Shown: positions 62,258 through 64,000 of the stretch, in pieces
Numbering within the stretch: position 1 is the first letter of the stretch
Layout of the letters: every line of letters starts with the position of its first letter
Source: Loktanella gaetbuli
GTDB lineage: Bacteria > Pseudomonadota > Alphaproteobacteria > Rhodobacterales > Rhodobacteraceae
NCBI RefSeq assembly: GCF_020531945.1
Contig: NZ_JAJATZ010000008.1
Coordinates: 62,001-126,000 of the forward strand
Reading direction: 5' to 3'
DNA: 64,000 nt
The notes under the pieces: model-generated
What the model was told of the DNA's origin: nothing
The model's input: the letters and a program-made list of their open reading frames with translations, nothing else
Databases searched by the model: none
Translations under genes and position numbers: made by a program

Positions 62258-62932
62258 TCAAGACAGCTGACGCACCACAACACTCCCTGTCTGGGGCACT
62301 TCGATTTTGAAGTGGTCCGCCTGCATCACGTTACGAACGAGCGATGGGCGAAAGCAGACCCAGTTCTCATGTCCCGGGTGACGGACGCTCTCATACCGAA
62401 TGCCGGCGCACACACCTTCTGCTCGAATACGCTGCCCGAAAGCTTGAGGTGCGGGATAGCTCGCATCGTCGGGATCGTGAAATTCCGGATACGCCCCGAA
62501 GATGTCGACATAGTCGCCTGCAAGGTCCGCCTTATACTGCCGGTAGCTTTCTGATTTCTGCGTCAATGCGCTGACCGCGATTTCCTTGCGCAGTCCGTTG
62601 GCAACTTTCAGCATTGCAGAGGTAAGGTGGGTCGACCCATACCACGCCCCAAGGCTCGCGCCAGAAAAGCGTAATCCACCGGGCGATCCATGTAAAAACG
62701 CAGCCATAACCACACTGGCGTTCGGACGACCATACACCCACTCCTCTTGTGGGAGGCGATCCATTCGTGGCTTTACGAGACGATCGTTCGTCCAGCCCTC
62801 CAGATCCATAACGGCCGCCAGGTCATCATGGGTCGTGACTGCGTCAAAGGCCCGGATTGGCGGAAACCGCGAGGGAATAAGGCGTGTGGTCCCCGCTGGT
62901 GCGGGCACCACATCGTAATCTGAAATTTTCAT
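62258..62932 (-). CDS. RES-domain toxin
   Basis: The 224-aa protein is of the RES family (NAD+-degrading toxins of type II systems): R17 in GTTRLIP, the GGLRFSGASLGAWYGST core, and S in YESVRHPGHENW. The glutamate of the R-E-S triad appears to be replaced by lysine: AMLKV (K109) stands where characterised homologues have AMLEV. If the alignment is right, catalysis would be weakened or lost. The ATG at 62932 overlaps the antitoxin stop (ATGA), giving antitoxin-first order typical of RES-Xre pairs. Confidence 0.82.
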   Translation of the reverse strand: MKISDYDVVPAPAGTTRLIPSRFPPIRAFDAVTTHDDLAAVMDLEGWTNDRLVKPRMDRLPQEEWVYGRPNASVVMAAFLHGSPGGLRFSGASLGAWYGSTHLTSAMLKVANGLRKEIAVSALTQKSESYRQYKADLAGDYVDIFGAYPEFHDPDDASYPAPQAFGQRIRAEGVCAGIRYESVRHPGHENWVCFRPSLVRNVMQADHFKIEVPQTGSVVVRQLS

Positions 62933-63444
62933 GCAAAGACGAGATCGTCTTCGGTGACAGGCTCAAAGCTGCCCTCCGGTGCACCATACCCCATTTCGCC
63001 ACCGCGCCATGCGTCAAGGTAGCGGCGCACGGACATAAGACCATCATGTCCGCCTTCCAGCATGTAAGCCATAGGTGAGGCTCCGGCGAAGAGCGTGCCT
63101 TGGTGGGGGCCCTTCAGCCAGACCAGCGCTTGGTTCTCATCTTCAAATAAAATTGTCAGTGCCTTGTATATTCCAAGTATGGCTGAAATCCGCAAAAGTG
63201 TATCAAGAGGCAGGGTCAGGGGCTGATGCTCCCGCGCCTTCTTCATCCATTGGTGATATGTAGAGCGACCCGGATCCCCGAGAACAGCGATCCGTTCCGC
63301 CTCAGTCAGTCCAAACCGGTCTGCAATCTCACGAAAAGTGCGTAAGCCGGGAGCGCTTGTCCGGACACGATCCTCCCTCGAAATGCTGTGAAATTCCATG
63401 GTCCCGGAGGAAGCTCCGGTGTTTGCAAAATTCGCAATCAACAT
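62929..63444 (-). CDS. Xre/MbcA/ParS-type antitoxin
   Basis: The 171-aa partner of the RES toxin has a helix-turn-helix-like N-terminal part (FREIADRFGLTEAERIAVLG, then STYHQWMKK), then the C-terminal MbcA/ParS/Xre toxin-binding domain (LLRISAILGIYKALTILFED, QALVWLKGPHQGTLFAGASP and GLMSVRRYLDAWRGG). Antitoxins of this family block the RES active site with the C-terminus and autorepress the operon. I chose the ATG at 63444 with AGAGG upstream; ATG 63399 is an alternative. Upstream palindromes at 63458-63491 are probable operators. Confidence 0.88.
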   Translation of the reverse strand: MLIANFANTGASSGTMEFHSISREDRVRTSAPGLRTFREIADRFGLTEAERIAVLGDPGRSTYHQWMKKAREHQPLTLPLDTLLRISAILGIYKALTILFEDENQALVWLKGPHQGTLFAGASPMAYMLEGGHDGLMSVRRYLDAWRGGEMGYGAPEGSFEPVTEDDLVFA

Positions 63445-63457
63445 GATCAGCCTCTTT

Positions 63458-63491
63458 TGTCTAGTTACAGACATATAGTCCACATATGGAC
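63458..63491 (-). promoter_or_regulatory. Palindromes upstream of RES-Xre operon
   Basis: Two dyads lie just upstream of the antitoxin start: TGTCT-AGTTAC-AGACA (63458-63473) and GTCCA-CATA-TGGAC (63478-63491). Both are suitable for autoregulation by the Xre-type antitoxin; this is inferred from position. Confidence 0.5.
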
Positions 63492-63532
63492 AAGTCAACA
63501 ACGGAGAGGAGTGTCATCCTGCGCGATAGACT

Positions 63533-64000
63533 TCATGCCCGTCTGATCGTATTCGGTGAGACCATGAACAACCTTGCTAACTCGGCGACGCCACGGCCTT
63601 CTTGATCGCGCATCCGTTGAACTTCAGCGCGGCGTTCCTGCGAGAGTGCAGGAGGGCGTCCACCAATGCGACCGCGTTTACGGGCCGCTGCTAATCCCTC
63701 TTTTGTCCGCTCCGCTATCCGTTCGCGCTCGAACTGGGCGATGGAAGCAAATACATGGAAGACCAGACGCCCAGCCGATGTCGTGGTGTCGATGTCTTCG
63801 GCCAAGGATCGAAAACCTGCACCCTTTTCGCGGATAGCCTCTACAATGGTCAGGAGATCCTGCAAAGATCGACTGAGGCGGTCATACTTGGTCACCACCA
63901 CCACATCCCCTGCGCGCAACTGGTCGATCATTTTTGAGAGTTCAGGCCGGGTCTTCTTTGTTCCAGATATTTTCTCCGCAAAAACGCGCCCCGTTCCAAC
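63533..64000 (-). CDS. Serine recombinase/resolvase (N-terminus beyond window)
   Basis: The frame is open from the right edge, so the N-terminal part with the nucleophilic serine is outside the window. About 155 residues remain: EKISGTKKTRPELSKMIDQL, VVVTKYDRLSRSLQDLL with its conserved Asp and Arg residues, VFASIAQFERERIAERTKEG and a C-terminal helix-turn-helix (VAELARLFMVSPNTIRRA). This is the small resolvase/invertase group associated with Tn3-type transposons and plasmids. Its presence next to a toxin-antitoxin pair suggests a mobile or plasmid-derived segment continuing to the right. Confidence 0.9.
   Translation of the reverse strand, partial: VGTGRVFAEKISGTKKTRPELSKMIDQLRAGDVVVVTKYDRLSRSLQDLLTIVEAIREKGAGFRSLAEDIDTTTSAGRLVFHVFASIAQFERERIAERTKEGLAAARKRGRIGGRPPALSQERRAEVQRMRDQEGRGVAELARLFMVSPNTIRRA

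Overview
The window looks like a chromosome or large-replicon segment of an alphaproteobacterium of the Rhodobacteraceae (Roseobacter group). The grounds are GC-rich coding sequence, dense operons joined by ATGA overlaps, a Rhizobium-style rhamnose locus (rhaDI divergent from rhaRSTPQUK), and insertion-sequence families common in that group. The assignment rests on gene content only. No rRNA, tRNA or CRISPR array was seen.

Layout. (a) 1-7964: the end of a ketoglutarate-semialdehyde-type dehydrogenase, a SAM/class III cyclase/ATPase regulator, a bicovalent-FAD oxidase, a Crp/Fnr regulator and a membrane-anchored cyclic-nucleotide-binding (Popeye-like) protein; this is a possible cyclic-nucleotide signalling neighbourhood. 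(b) 7997-11364: a minus-strand curli-type functional amyloid cluster with three curlin-like subunits, CsgF and CsgG. (c) 12316-29957: a tightly coupled six-gene cassette comprising a JAMM peptidase, a 1503-aa toxin-like protein, a 1141-aa DUF6603-like beta-rich protein, and three large conserved proteins of unknown function (929, 1609 and 552 aa). It is the best candidate here for an undescribed system. (d) 30837-32143: decayed IS5- and IS3-family remnants.

(e) 32404-40655: a LacI-controlled locus with a ribose-type ABC importer (binding protein, single-domain ATPase, permease), a BtpA-family protein, a TenA-like protein, a phosphotriesterase-family hydrolase and a ThuA-like protein, with a divergent PfkB kinase. 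It is probably a complete but unassigned catabolic route. (f) 40790-45938: an IS481 transposase pseudogene carrying two palindromic insertions, AraC/NmrA and RidA/LysR divergent pairs, and a back-to-back junction of a class A beta-lactamase remnant and a tyrosine-recombinase remnant.

(g) 46166-56832: the L-rhamnose regulon. Isomerase, aldolase/dehydrogenase, kinase, mutarotase, ABC importer and DeoR regulator together take L-rhamnose from uptake to central intermediates. The divergent promoter contains a large symmetric array of TCAATCA-type heptads. (h) 57060-64000: a tyrosine-recombinase pseudogene, a gene-poor kilobase with a decayed ORF, a GAF/HisKA_2 sensor kinase, an MscS-family channel, an IS3 end fragment, a RES/Xre toxin-antitoxin pair and the C-terminal part of a serine resolvase running off the right edge.
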